From: Anaerostipes amylophilus
Lineage (GTDB): Bacteria > Bacillota > Clostridia > Lachnospirales > Lachnospiraceae
Reading direction: 5' to 3'
DNA length: 64,000 nt
Assembly (NCBI RefSeq): GCF_025567365.1
Contig: NZ_JAOQJG010000002.1
Location: 248,001 to 312,000 of the forward strand
In this document: positions 42,756 through 52,510 of the stretch, in pieces
Numbering within the stretch: the first letter of the stretch is position 1
How the letters are laid out: each line of letters opens with the position of its first letter
Program-made: the position numbers and the translations under genes
The notes under the pieces: model-generated
Told to the model about the DNA's origin: nothing
What the model saw: the letters and a program-made list of their open reading frames with translations, nothing else
Databases searched by the model: none

Positions 42756-44945
42756 ATGAATGGTGATGTAAAAACAAAGATTATCAAGCGGAATGGAGAA
42801 GAGGTAACCTTTGATATCGATAAGATCATCAATGCGATCACAAAGGCGAATGAAGAAGTGTCAAAGCTTCATCAGATGAACGAATATCAGATCATGGCAA
42901 TTGCAGAAAAAGTTGCGGATCAGGTGAAAAGTTCTTCACACGCAGTGAATGTAGAAGACATTCAGAACATGGTTGAGACAGGAATCATGGAGATGAGAGG
43001 ATACGAAGTTGCCCAGAAGTATGTAAGATATCGTTTTAAGAGAGAATTAAGAAGAAAATCTAATACAACTGATGATGGAATTCTTGCTCTTCTTGATAAT
43101 ATTAATGAGGAAGTGAATCAGGAAAATTCAAATAAGAATCCAGTGATCAATTCCACACAGAGAGATTACATGGCTGGAGAAGTCAGCAAGGATTTAAGTA
43201 AGAGAGTCCTTTTACCAAATGATATCATCCGTGCTCATGAAGAAGGAATCATTCATTTTCATGATTCTGATTATTTTGCACAGAGAGAACATAATTGTGA
43301 TCTGATCAATTTAGAAGATATGCTTCAGAATGGAACTGTGATCAGCGAGACGCTGATTGAGAAACCGCATTCATTTTTTACAGCATGTAATGTAACAACA
43401 CAGATCGTGGCACAGGTAGCAAGTAACCAATATGGGGGACAGTCATTTACACTGGCACATTTAGCACCATTTGTAGATATCAGCAGAAAGAAACTTCGTA
43501 ATAATGTTGTCAAAGAACGTAAAGCAATTGGAGAATCTATGGATGATGAGATCATCGATAAGATTACGGAGATGCGTCTTTATGATGAGATCAAACAGGG
43601 AATTCAGACGATCCAGTATCAGTTAGTAACATTGATGACATGTAATGGTCAGGCACCATTTGTCACAGTCTTTATGTATCTTGATGAAGTGCCGGAAGGA
43701 CAGACAAGAGATGATTTAGCACTCGTGATCGAAGAAGTTTTAAAACAGAGAATTCAAGGTGTTAAAAACGAGAAGGGAGTTTGGATCACACCAGCATTTC
43801 CAAAACTTATTTATGTACTTGATGATGATAATATCACGGAAGATTCCAAGTACTGGTATCTGACGAAATTAGCTGCACAATGTACAGCGAAACGTATGGT
43901 TCCAGATTATATATCTGCGAAAGTGATGAGAGAACTTAAGAACGGAGATGTATATCCTTGTATGGGATGCAGATCTTTCTTAACAGTTGAGGATTCTCAG
44001 AGAAATGCAGATGGAAGTCACAAGTTTTACGGAAGATTTAATCAGGGGGTTGTAACGATCAACTTAGTTGATGTGGCATGTAGTTCTGACGGAGACATGG
44101 ACAAATTCTGGGAGATCTTAGAAGAAAGACTTGAACTTTGTCATAAAGCCTTAAGATGCCGTCACGAGAGATTAAAGGGAGCAGTATCTGATGTTGCACC
44201 GATCCTTTGGCAGCATGGGGCACTGGCAAGACTTAAAAAAGGTGAGAAGATCGATAAGTTATTATATGATGGATACTCCACAATTTCTCTTGGATATGCA
44301 GGACTTTATGAGATGTGTGTTCGTATGACAGGAAAATCTCATACATCCGATGAAGGAAAAGAATTTGCGCTAAAAGTTATGCAGAAGTTAAATGATAAAT
44401 GTAACGAATGGAAGGAAGCAGAAAATATCAGCTATTCTGTATACGGAACACCAATGGAATCTACAACTTATAAGTTTGCGAAATGTTTACAGAAACGTTT
44501 TGGTATTATTCCAGGTGTCACAGATAAGAACTATATCACAAACAGTTATCATGTCCATGTAACAGAAGAAATCGATGCATTCAGCAAACTTGCATTCGAA
44601 TCAGAATTCCAGAAATTATCTCCAGGTGGAGCAATTAGTTACATTGAAGTACCGAACATGCAGGATAATATCCCAGCTGTTTTATCTGTTATGAAATTCA
44701 TTTATAATAACATTATGTATGCAGAGTTGAATACAAAGAGTGATTATTGCGAATGTTGTGGATATGACGGGGAAATTCAGATCAAGGAAGATGAATCTGG
44801 AAAGCTGATCTGGGAATGTCCAAACTGTGGAAACACAGATCAAGATCATATGTTTGTTGCAAGACGTACCTGCGGATATATCGGAACACAGTTCTGGAAT
44901 CAGGGACGTACACAAGAGATTAAGGATCGAGTACTTCATTTATAA
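42756..44945 (+). CDS. nrdD: Anaerobic ribonucleoside-triphosphate reductase
   Basis: A 729-residue class III reductase. It has an N-terminal ATP-cone (IKRNGEEVTFDIDKIINAI), the ten-stranded barrel, a zinc ribbon with CECCG and CPNCG, and the glycyl-radical motif RRTCGYIG close to the C-terminus. It makes dNTPs without oxygen. It is followed 23 nt later by its radical activase. NrdR-like boxes upstream suggest repression when dNTP pools are adequate. Confidence 0.97.
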   Translation: MNGDVKTKIIKRNGEEVTFDIDKIINAITKANEEVSKLHQMNEYQIMAIAEKVADQVKSSSHAVNVEDIQNMVETGIMEMRGYEVAQKYVRYRFKRELRRKSNTTDDGILALLDNINEEVNQENSNKNPVINSTQRDYMAGEVSKDLSKRVLLPNDIIRAHEEGIIHFHDSDYFAQREHNCDLINLEDMLQNGTVISETLIEKPHSFFTACNVTTQIVAQVASNQYGGQSFTLAHLAPFVDISRKKLRNNVVKERKAIGESMDDEIIDKITEMRLYDEIKQGIQTIQYQLVTLMTCNGQAPFVTVFMYLDEVPEGQTRDDLALVIEEVLKQRIQGVKNEKGVWITPAFPKLIYVLDDDNITEDSKYWYLTKLAAQCTAKRMVPDYISAKVMRELKNGDVYPCMGCRSFLTVEDSQRNADGSHKFYGRFNQGVVTINLVDVACSSDGDMDKFWEILEERLELCHKALRCRHERLKGAVSDVAPILWQHGALARLKKGEKIDKLLYDGYSTISLGYAGLYEMCVRMTGKSHTSDEGKEFALKVMQKLNDKCNEWKEAENISYSVYGTPMESTTYKFAKCLQKRFGIIPGVTDKNYITNSYHVHVTEEIDAFSKLAFESEFQKLSPGGAISYIEVPNMQDNIPAVLSVMKFIYNNIMYAELNTKSDYCECCGYDGEIQIKEDESGKLIWECPNCGNTDQDHMFVARRTCGYIGTQFWNQGRTQEIKDRVLHL

Positions 44946-44968
44946 GAATTATTTACAGAGGAAATCAT

Positions 44969-45457
44969 ATGTACTACGGAGAGATTAAAAAATGTGATAT
45001 AGCGAATGGACCAGGAGTCAGGGTAAGTTTATTTGTATCAGGCTGCAGAAACCATTGTCTGGGATGTTTTAATAAGGAAACATGGGATTTTTGTTATGGA
45101 AAGCCATTTACACCGGAAACAAAAGAGCATATCATAGAATTATTAAAACCAGATTATATCGAAGGATTTTCGCTTCTTGGAGGAGAACCATTTGAACCAG
45201 AGAACCAGAAAGAATTGGTTTTATTATTAAAAGAAATTAAAGAAATATATCCTGATAAGAATATCTGGTGTTATACAGGATATACTTATGAAAAGGATCT
45301 TATGCAGGGTGGAAAAGTACACACATCATTTACGGAAGAAATGTTATCTTATATTGATATACTGGTAGATGGACGATTTATTGAAGCCCAGAAAGATATC
45401 ACATTAAAATTCCGAGGAAGTGCAAACCAGAGAATTCTAAATTTAAATGAAAGATAA
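44969..45457 (+). CDS. nrdG: Anaerobic ribonucleotide reductase activating protein
   Basis: A 162-residue radical-SAM enzyme with the cluster motif CRNHCLGC, which installs the glycyl radical on NrdD. The GGEPFEPEN segment is the SAM-binding GGE motif. AGAGGAAA precedes the ATG. It is co-transcribed with nrdD. Confidence 0.96.
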   Translation: MYYGEIKKCDIANGPGVRVSLFVSGCRNHCLGCFNKETWDFCYGKPFTPETKEHIIELLKPDYIEGFSLLGGEPFEPENQKELVLLLKEIKEIYPDKNIWCYTGYTYEKDLMQGGKVHTSFTEEMLSYIDILVDGRFIEAQKDITLKFRGSANQRILNLNER

Positions 45458-45465
45458 GGCCATAA

Positions 45466-45499
45466 GAGATGCAGTGAAAAGATACTGCATCTTTTTCTT
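45466..45499 (+). terminator. Terminator after nrdG
   Basis: GATGCAGT pairs with ACTGCATC, followed by TTTTTCTTTTT. Confidence 0.82.
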
Positions 45500-45518
45500 T
45501 TTATCATGATGCAATCTC

Positions 45519-45547
45519 TTGACAGACTGTGCTTTATATTATAGTCT
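45519..45547 (+). promoter_or_regulatory. Promoter of the GntR-clpC operon
   Basis: TTGACA with TATAGT at 15 nt or TAGTCT at 17 nt. Just downstream, ATAGTCTATG and CATAGATAG form an imperfect inverted repeat that could be the GntR operator; this is inference. Confidence 0.5.
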
Positions 45548-45608
45548 ATGTATAACAAAATATCATAGATAGATTGTAAAATTCGAAAGAAGAAAGAAGG
45601 GTTGCACA

Positions 45609-45986
45609 ATGATACTGGAGATTGATTTCAATAGTGACGAGGCAATCTATGTACAGTTAAGAAATCAGATCATTATGGGAATCGCATGTGAAGAATTTAC
45701 TGATGGAGAATCACTTCCATCTGTACGACAGCTTGCACAGGTACTTGGAGTGAATATGCACACGGTAAATAAAGCCTATGCGATTTTAAGAGAAGAAGGA
45801 TACTTAAAATTAGACCGAAGAAAAGGTGCAGTCATAAGCGTTGAAACTCTGGAAAAGCAGCAGGAGCTGGCTAGTATTCAGGACAATCTAAGAATGCTGG
45901 TTGCTGAAGCAGTCTGTAAGGGAGTTACAGAAGATGAGATGAACCAGCTGGTTCATGACATGTACCAGAAATTAGACAGAAAGTAA
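45609..45986 (+). CDS. GntR family regulator, YtrA type
   Basis: A 125-residue regulator with an N-terminal winged helix (IYVQLRNQIIMGIA ... LPSVRQLAQVLGVNMHTVNKAYAIL) and a short C-terminal helical tail, the size of the YtrA subfamily. It lacks a large effector domain. It starts 14 nt before clpC's gene start region (gap 14 nt) and probably regulates its own operon, which would be unlike the CtsR control of clpC in Bacilli. Confidence 0.9.
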   Translation: MILEIDFNSDEAIYVQLRNQIIMGIACEEFTDGESLPSVRQLAQVLGVNMHTVNKAYAILREEGYLKLDRRKGAVISVETLEKQQELASIQDNLRMLVAEAVCKGVTEDEMNQLVHDMYQKLDRK

Positions 45987-46000
45987 TAACAGGAGGAGTT

Positions 46001-48463
46001 ATGAACCGATTACCATTTACAAAATATGCCTCCAAAGCATTGAATGAAGGAAGGGAGATTGCAGGATATCTTGGATTTAAGGATGTCAGCAGTATCTTTA
46101 TCCTTCTTGGACTTTACGGAACAGATGGATCTCTTGCGAGCGAAGTTCTTAAGATGCATGGAGTGACAAGAGAATTAATAGAAGAGGCGGTCAAGGAGAA
46201 ATCAAAGATGCCAAAAGACCGCAGAAGAACAGTGAAAGATACACCAAAGACAGAATATCTTTTAGAGATTGCAGGGGAACTTGCAATGAAATATGGATGC
46301 GATGCAATAGGCTCAGAACATATTCTTATGGCAATGATCAAAGACGGAGATAATGAGGCTTTTCGTCTGTTAGAAGATCACAAGATTTCTTGCGAGGGTA
46401 TTTATACAGATATTTTAGTTACAGCAGGAATAGATTTTCGTTCTGCAAAGAATGAATACAATGATGCAATTTCTTATGGCGGAGAGGAAGAAAATCAAGA
46501 AGCAGGTATGCTGGAGCAATACAGTACAGATCTTACAGAGAAAGCAGCCGCAGGGAAGCTGGATCCGATGATTGGACGTGAAGGTGAGATGGAACGTCTG
46601 ATGCAGGTCCTATGCAGAAGGACAAAGAACAATCCATGTCTGATCGGTGATCCGGGAGTTGGTAAAACAGCAATTGTAGAAGGTCTTGCACAAAGAATTG
46701 CAGACGGCAATATGCCAAGAATCCTTAAGAATAAGAGAATTTTATCCTTAGATCTTACAAAAGTGATCGCAGGAACCAAATTCCGTGGTGAATTTGAAGA
46801 ACGTATGAAACGTATCGTTACAGAAGCAACACAGGATGATTCTGTCATTTTATTTATTGATGAGATTCATACGATCATTGGAGCTGGCGGTTCTGAAGGA
46901 GCTATGGATGCATCCAATATCTTAAAACCGGCATTGGCAAGAGGAGATTTCCAGCTGATCGGTGCGACAACAAGTGAAGAGTATACAAAGTATTTTGAGA
47001 AGGATGCAGCTTTAGTTCGAAGATTCCAGCCAGTCAGAGTGAAAGAGCCAACCGTAGAAGAGACAGTTACGATTTTAAAAGGAATCAAATACCGATTTGA
47101 GGATTATCATAGAATTTTGGTGCCGGAAGATGTAGTAGAAGCAATTGCAGGTTTATCTGATCGATATATCAGTGATCGTTTTCTGCCGGATAAAGCGATA
47201 GATCTTCTAGACGAAGCATGTGCAAGAAAACGAATGGAACAGGTCGGAAGTCATGCAAGTTTTAAAGAAGAACGCAAAGCGATTGCAGAAGTGATCGAGA
47301 AGATTGAGAAAGAACTTTCTAATGGCGATATTTTGGAAGCTAAGAATTTAAAAGCGCAGAAGAATAAGCTTGAGAAATCGTTAGAACGTAAGATGAAACG
47401 AACACAAAGGAAGGAAAATGAGATTCCACAATTAACAGTTGAAGATGCAGCAGAGGTTGTATCTTTATGGACACAGATCCCAGTAACGCAGCTCACGAAA
47501 GGTGATATGGAACGCTTGCGAAATCTTGAAAAAGAACTCCACAAATATGTGATCGGGCAGGATGAAGCAGTCAAAGCCGTTGCGAAAGCTGTGAAAAGAA
47601 GCAGAGTTGGACTTAAGAGTCCAAATCGTCCGATCGGATCATTCTTATTCCTGGGACCAACAGGTGTTGGTAAGACAGAGCTTTCAAAGACACTGGCAAG
47701 AGCTCTGTTTGGAAGGGAAGAAGATCTGATCCGTGTAGATATGTCTGAATATATGGAGAAGCACAGTGTATCAAAGATCATTGGATCACCTCCAGGATAT
47801 GTAGGATTCGGAGAAGGTGGACAGTTAAGTGAGCAGATCAGAAGACATCCGTATTCTGTGATCTTATTTGATGAGATCGAGAAAGCACATCCAGACGTAT
47901 TTAATATTCTGCTTCAGGTACTGGATGATGGACATATTACAGATTCCAATGGACGAAAAGTTGATTTTAAGAATACGGTGATCATCATGACTTCCAATGC
48001 AGGTGCAAATCGCATCATCGCACCAAAATATCTTGGATTCTCTGTTGATAACACAGATAAGGCAAAGAATCATGAACGTATGAAAAAAGGTGTGATGGAA
48101 GAAGTAAAACAGATCTTCCGTCCGGAATTTTTAAACAGAATTGACGAGACGATCGTTTTTGCAGTTCTTACCAAAGAAGAAGTGAAAAAGATCGCGAAGT
48201 TATTTATCGATGAGTTAAAAGTACGTCTCCTAAATGAACATCAGATTACATTAAAGATCACATCGAGTGCGATGGATCTGTTAGCAGATAAAGGATATGA
48301 TGAGAATTACGGAGCAAGACCACTAAGAAGAGTGATCCAGAATGAGATCGAGGATGTACTGGCAGACAAGATCTTAGAAGGAACACTTTCAAACGGACAG
48401 ACGATGACAATCGGCAAAAAAGATAAAAAACTTACTTTTTCAGTAAAGGAAACTAGTAAATAG
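46001..48463 (+). CDS. clpC: Clp protease ATPase ClpC-type (ClpA/ClpB family)
   Basis: An 820-residue Hsp100 protein with a double Clp-N domain (1-145), AAA-1 (Walker A GDPGVGKT, DEIHTI), a short coiled middle region (about 415-470, not a full ClpB M-domain) and AAA-2 (GPTGVGKT, FDEIEKAHPDV). The YLGF loop in AAA-2 resembles the ClpP-docking loop. It unfolds proteins for ClpP. AGGAGG is 6 nt before the ATG. There is no mcsA/mcsB/ctsR set here; only a GntR gene precedes it. Confidence 0.92.
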   Translation: MNRLPFTKYASKALNEGREIAGYLGFKDVSSIFILLGLYGTDGSLASEVLKMHGVTRELIEEAVKEKSKMPKDRRRTVKDTPKTEYLLEIAGELAMKYGCDAIGSEHILMAMIKDGDNEAFRLLEDHKISCEGIYTDILVTAGIDFRSAKNEYNDAISYGGEEENQEAGMLEQYSTDLTEKAAAGKLDPMIGREGEMERLMQVLCRRTKNNPCLIGDPGVGKTAIVEGLAQRIADGNMPRILKNKRILSLDLTKVIAGTKFRGEFEERMKRIVTEATQDDSVILFIDEIHTIIGAGGSEGAMDASNILKPALARGDFQLIGATTSEEYTKYFEKDAALVRRFQPVRVKEPTVEETVTILKGIKYRFEDYHRILVPEDVVEAIAGLSDRYISDRFLPDKAIDLLDEACARKRMEQVGSHASFKEERKAIAEVIEKIEKELSNGDILEAKNLKAQKNKLEKSLERKMKRTQRKENEIPQLTVEDAAEVVSLWTQIPVTQLTKGDMERLRNLEKELHKYVIGQDEAVKAVAKAVKRSRVGLKSPNRPIGSFLFLGPTGVGKTELSKTLARALFGREEDLIRVDMSEYMEKHSVSKIIGSPPGYVGFGEGGQLSEQIRRHPYSVILFDEIEKAHPDVFNILLQVLDDGHITDSNGRKVDFKNTVIIMTSNAGANRIIAPKYLGFSVDNTDKAKNHERMKKGVMEEVKQIFRPEFLNRIDETIVFAVLTKEEVKKIAKLFIDELKVRLLNEHQITLKITSSAMDLLADKGYDENYGARPLRRVIQNEIEDVLADKILEGTLSNGQTMTIGKKDKKLTFSVKETSK

Positions 48464-48523
48464 AACCAAAATATATTATAATAAACGTACAACGACCGAA
48501 ACATATATTAGGAGGAAAAAACA

Positions 48524-48937
48524 ATGGCAGTGGTAACTGAATTATTCCGCAGCGAAGACAATGGAACACTAAGCTTTGGTGACTATACATTAGCACAGAA
48601 AGCTAAGAAAGGGGATATCCAGTTTGAAGGGGATATCTACAAGATCAAAACATTTAAGACAATGACGAAACTGGACAAGAACGGACAGCTGATCTTTGAA
48701 TCTGTTCCAGGTTCTGCAGTACATAACTTTGTTGCAACAACAGATGGTGTTGCATTTGATATTGAATCTTCATCTGACGTTCAGGTTACACTAGAAGTGG
48801 AAGCTGGACAGGAATATAAAGTTTTTATTGATAATACAAATGTAGGAATGATGAAAGCAAACCTTGGAGGTAAATTAACTTTAAGTGTTGAATTAAGTGA
48901 AGGAACAGCTGCATCTGTTCGCGTAAAGAAACAATAG
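48524..48937 (+). CDS. Conserved hypothetical beta-rich protein
   Basis: A 137-residue protein with no signal peptide or membrane segment. It has a short start (FRSEDNGTLSFGDYTLAQK) then alternating beta strands (VQVTLEVEAGQEYKVFIDNTNVGMMKANLGGKL). I recall similar proteins being annotated as endosialidase in Lachnospiraceae, but I see no catalytic evidence for that. TATAAT at 48477 may be a promoter, and AGGAGGAAA precedes the ATG. It sits between clpC and radA. Confidence 0.7.
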   Translation: MAVVTELFRSEDNGTLSFGDYTLAQKAKKGDIQFEGDIYKIKTFKTMTKLDKNGQLIFESVPGSAVHNFVATTDGVAFDIESSSDVQVTLEVEAGQEYKVFIDNTNVGMMKANLGGKLTLSVELSEGTAASVRVKKQ

Positions 48938-48954
48938 TAATGTAAGGAGTACCA

Positions 48955-50310
48955 ATGGCGAAACAAAAAACAGTTTATTTTTGCAGCCAGTGTGGTCATG
49001 AGTCTTCCAAGTGGATGGGACAATGTCCTGCCTGCAAACAGTGGAATACTTTTACAGAAGAGAAAGTTACAGAAACGAAGAAGGGAGGGGCGAAGTCTTT
49101 AAAGACTTCTGCCTCTCCTATGAATATATCGGAGGTAACTATTGAGAATGAAGAAAGGATTCCGACAGGAATCGGAGAACTTGACCGAGTACTTGGCGGT
49201 GGGATCGTGAAAGGATCTTTATCATTGGTTGGCGGGGATCCTGGAATTGGTAAATCAACGCTGTTATTACAGGTATGCAGAAATCTTGCGAATAATAAAC
49301 GCAAGGTTTTATATATTTCTGGGGAAGAATCAATGCATCAGATCAAGATGCGTGCTGAGAGAATTGGAACATTTGAAGAAGAAATGCTTCTTTTTTGTGA
49401 AACAGATCTTGATGCGATCACCAGTGCGATTCTAAAGACAAAGCCTGAATTTGCAGTGATCGACTCTATTCAGACGATGTACAGCGAAGATCTTTCTTCG
49501 GCAGCAGGAAGTGTTTCACAGGTAAGAGAAGTGACGGCTGCAATGATGAGAGTGGCAAAAGAGAATAATATTGCTGTTTTCATTGTTGGACATGTGACCA
49601 AAGAAGGGGTTGTTGCAGGACCTAGAACATTGGAACATATGGTGGATACGGTCCTTTATTTTGAAGGAGAGAGAGAAGCAGCCTATAGAATCTTGCGAGG
49701 CGTAAAGAACCGTTTTGGATCTACAAATGAGATAGGTGTATTTGAGATGTGCAACAATGGGTTAGTTGAAGTTGAGAATCCATCAAAGACAATGTTAAAT
49801 GGAAGACCGCTTGATGCGTCAGGATCAGTTGTTGTCTGCTCTATGGAAGGAACCAGACCGATCCTTATTGAAATCCAGGCACTTGTATCACCAACAAGTT
49901 TCCAGATGCCGCGAAGAACAGCAGTGGGAATTGACTATAACAGGGTGAACCTTTTGATGGCTGTACTTGAGAAGAGAGTTGGATTACAGCTTGGAGGTTG
50001 TGATGCTTATGTAAACCTTGCAGGAGGAATGAAGCTTGGGGAACCGGCGATCGATCTTGGAATTATCATGGCGATCGCATCAAGTTACAAGAACAGAGCA
50101 ATTTTAGAAGATACGATCATTTTTGGAGAAGTCGGTCTGGTAGGAGAAGTTCGTGCAGTATCCGGTGGTGAGGCAAGGATCAAGGAAGCACAGAAACTTG
50201 GATTTAAGAGATGCATTCTGCCCCAGGCGAATGTAGATCAGATTAAGATTGAAACTGATATGAGACTCGTAGGAGTTTCAAATGTTATGGAAGCATTAGA
50301 TCTTATATAA
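48955..50310 (+). CDS. radA: DNA repair protein RadA (Sms)
   Basis: A 451-residue protein with an N-terminal zinc finger (CSQCG ... CPACKQW), Walker A GGDPGIGKST, the RadA-specific KNRFG motif and a Lon-like C-terminal domain (GGMKLGEPAIDLGI). It promotes branch migration and processing of recombination intermediates. It begins 17 nt after the preceding gene behind AAGGAG. Confidence 0.96.
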   Translation: MAKQKTVYFCSQCGHESSKWMGQCPACKQWNTFTEEKVTETKKGGAKSLKTSASPMNISEVTIENEERIPTGIGELDRVLGGGIVKGSLSLVGGDPGIGKSTLLLQVCRNLANNKRKVLYISGEESMHQIKMRAERIGTFEEEMLLFCETDLDAITSAILKTKPEFAVIDSIQTMYSEDLSSAAGSVSQVREVTAAMMRVAKENNIAVFIVGHVTKEGVVAGPRTLEHMVDTVLYFEGEREAAYRILRGVKNRFGSTNEIGVFEMCNNGLVEVENPSKTMLNGRPLDASGSVVVCSMEGTRPILIEIQALVSPTSFQMPRRTAVGIDYNRVNLLMAVLEKRVGLQLGGCDAYVNLAGGMKLGEPAIDLGIIMAIASSYKNRAILEDTIIFGEVGLVGEVRAVSGGEARIKEAQKLGFKRCILPQANVDQIKIETDMRLVGVSNVMEALDLI

Positions 50311-50318
50311 TATATTGA

Positions 50319-50347
50319 TTGCAAGTATATACAAGATACATTATAAT
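50319..50347 (+). promoter_or_regulatory. Promoter of glnS
   Basis: TTGCAA, 17 nt and TATAAT, 31 nt before the glnS ATG. Confidence 0.75.
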
Positions 50348-50377
50348 CAATATAGAAAAAACTATATGGAGGAAAAC

Positions 50378-52036
50378 ATGGAAGAAACGATTTCTAAGAA
50401 TTTTATAGAACAGATTATTGAGAAAGATATCGAGGAGGGACGCTGCAAGAAAGTTGTCACAAGATTCCCACCAGAACCTAACGGATATCTTCATATCGGA
50501 CACGCAAAATCTATTTTATTAAATTATGGACTGGCTCAGGAATATGGCGGAGATTTTCATTTCCGTTTTGATGATACAAACCCTACAAAAGAGAAGGAAG
50601 AATATGTAAATTCCATCAAGGAAGATGTAGAATGGTTAGGTGCAGACTATCATGAGCATATTTACTATGCATCAAATTATTTTGACAAGATGTATGAATG
50701 TGCAGAATTCTTGATCAAGAAAGGAAAAGCATATGTCTGTGATCTTAGTGCAGAACAGATCAGAGAATATCGCGGAACATTGACAGAACCTGGAAAGAAC
50801 AGTCCATATCGTGACCGTACACCAGAAGAAAACTTAAAGTTATTCCGTGAAATGAAAGAAGGAAAATATCCAGACGGAAGCAAAGTACTTCGTGCGAAGA
50901 TTGATATGACATCTGGAAACATCAATATGAGAGATCCAATTCTTTACCGTATTGCAAGAATGGAACATCATAATACAGGTAACAAATGGTGTATCTATCC
51001 AATGTATGATTTTGCTCATCCATTAGAGGATGCATTTGAAGGAGTTACACATTCTATCTGTACACTGGAATTTGAAGACCACAGACCATTATATGACTGG
51101 GTAGTCAATGAATGTGAATTTGAAAATCCACCAAAACAGATTGAATTTGCAAAATTATACCTGACAAATGTCGTTACAGGAAAACGTTATATTAAGAAAT
51201 TAGTAGAAGATGGAATCGTAGACGGATGGGATGATCCTCGTCTGGTATCCTTATCTGCACTTCGAAGAAGAGGATATACACCAGAATCTATCAAAAAATT
51301 TATGGAACTTGTGGGAGTTGCAAAGAGTCACAGCTCTGTGGATTCTGCAATGCTTGAATATTGTATTCGTGATGACCTTAAATTAAAACGTCCACGTATG
51401 GCAGCTATTTTGGATCCGATCAAACTTGTGATCACAAATTATCCGGAAGGTGAAGGAGAGCTTGTAGATGTTCCGAATAATCAGGAAAACGAAGAGATGG
51501 GAACAAGACAGGTACCATTTTCAAGAGAATTATATATTGAACGTGAAGACTTCAAAATTGAGAAGCCTAAAAAGTATCGTCGTTTATATGTAGGAAATGA
51601 AGTTCGTTTAATGAATGCATATTTTGTGACATGTACAGGATATGATGTAGATGAGGATGGTAACGTTACATGTGTATATGCAACATATGATCCAGAATCC
51701 AGAGGAGGAAACAGCCCTGATGGAAGAAAAGTTCGTGGAACAATCCACTGGGTATCAGCTAAAACTGCGAAAAAGGCAGAAATTCGTCTATATGAAAACA
51801 TTGTAGATGAAGAAAAAGGCGTATATAATGAAGATGGAAGTATTAATGTAAATCCTAATTCATTAACTGTGATCAAAGAAGCATATGTTGAGCCAGAATT
51901 AGAGAAGTACGATAAAGGAGACAGCTTCCAGTTTATGAGAACAGGATATTTCTGTTTAGATTCTAAAGATTCTACTAAAGAACATATGGTATTTAATAGA
52001 ATCGTAAGCTTAAAGAGTTCTTATAAACCAAACTAA
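50378..52036 (+). CDS. glnS: Glutamine--tRNA ligase
   Basis: A 552-residue class I synthetase. PPEPNGYLHIGHAKS is the GlnRS form of the HIGH motif, and DGWDDPRL plus LRRRGYTPESI are typical of GlnRS. The segment equivalent to KMSKS reads VVTGKRYIKKL, where E. coli has MSKRKL, so the loop is altered although the Lys-Arg remain. It allows direct charging of tRNA-Gln. I chose ATG 50378 behind GGAGG; upstream in-frame ATGs lack a ribosome-binding site. Confidence 0.93.
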   Translation: MEETISKNFIEQIIEKDIEEGRCKKVVTRFPPEPNGYLHIGHAKSILLNYGLAQEYGGDFHFRFDDTNPTKEKEEYVNSIKEDVEWLGADYHEHIYYASNYFDKMYECAEFLIKKGKAYVCDLSAEQIREYRGTLTEPGKNSPYRDRTPEENLKLFREMKEGKYPDGSKVLRAKIDMTSGNINMRDPILYRIARMEHHNTGNKWCIYPMYDFAHPLEDAFEGVTHSICTLEFEDHRPLYDWVVNECEFENPPKQIEFAKLYLTNVVTGKRYIKKLVEDGIVDGWDDPRLVSLSALRRRGYTPESIKKFMELVGVAKSHSSVDSAMLEYCIRDDLKLKRPRMAAILDPIKLVITNYPEGEGELVDVPNNQENEEMGTRQVPFSRELYIEREDFKIEKPKKYRRLYVGNEVRLMNAYFVTCTGYDVDEDGNVTCVYATYDPESRGGNSPDGRKVRGTIHWVSAKTAKKAEIRLYENIVDEEKGVYNEDGSINVNPNSLTVIKEAYVEPELEKYDKGDSFQFMRTGYFCLDSKDSTKEHMVFNRIVSLKSSYKPN

Positions 52037-52102
52037 TATACGAAGCCTGTTATGAAAGATTTCAAGACAGGAGCAGTGGATGAGAAAAAGAGAGGAAATT
52101 AA

Positions 52103-52510
52103 ATGAAGGTAATCGTGGTATCTCATGGAAGTTACGCCAGAGGACTAGTGGATACAGTACAGATGATCGCAGGGAAACAGGAAGACCTGGAAGCATTTGG
52201 ACTGGAGTCGGAAGAATCTGTGGATACTTTAAAAGAGAAGATCAGACAAAGTATTGAACAGGCATCACAGGAAGAAGAGATTCTGATCCTCACAGATATT
52301 TTTTATGGAAGTCCGTTTAATACAGTTATTTCATTAATGCCAGAGTATGATCTTTACCACGTTACTGGAATTAATCTTCCATTGATGATGGAAGTCATTA
52401 TGGGAAGAATTTCGGGAAAGCATGCGGAAGAAATCTGTAAAGAACTTCTTAAGGCAGCACCGGATACAGTACGGGATGTACGTGAATTATATAAGGAGGT
52501 AGAAAAATGA
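52103..52510 (+). CDS. PTS mannose-family EIIA component
   Basis: A 135-residue EIIA of the mannose/fructose/sorbose class, with the phosphorylated His8 in VVSHGSYARG and the DIFYGSPFN segment. It takes phosphate from HPr and hands it to EIIB. It overlaps the following EIIB gene by 4 nt. No EIIC or EIID gene follows; the unit ends at a terminator, so the transport partner is elsewhere or the pair is regulatory. Confidence 0.9.
   Translation: MKVIVVSHGSYARGLVDTVQMIAGKQEDLEAFGLESEESVDTLKEKIRQSIEQASQEEEILILTDIFYGSPFNTVISLMPEYDLYHVTGINLPLMMEVIMGRISGKHAEEICKELLKAAPDTVRDVRELYKEVEK

Noticed and set aside
47251..47781. 176-codon - strand frame inside clpC
   Set aside because: Antisense to conserved AAA+ motifs; Ser/Phe-rich and without start signals.
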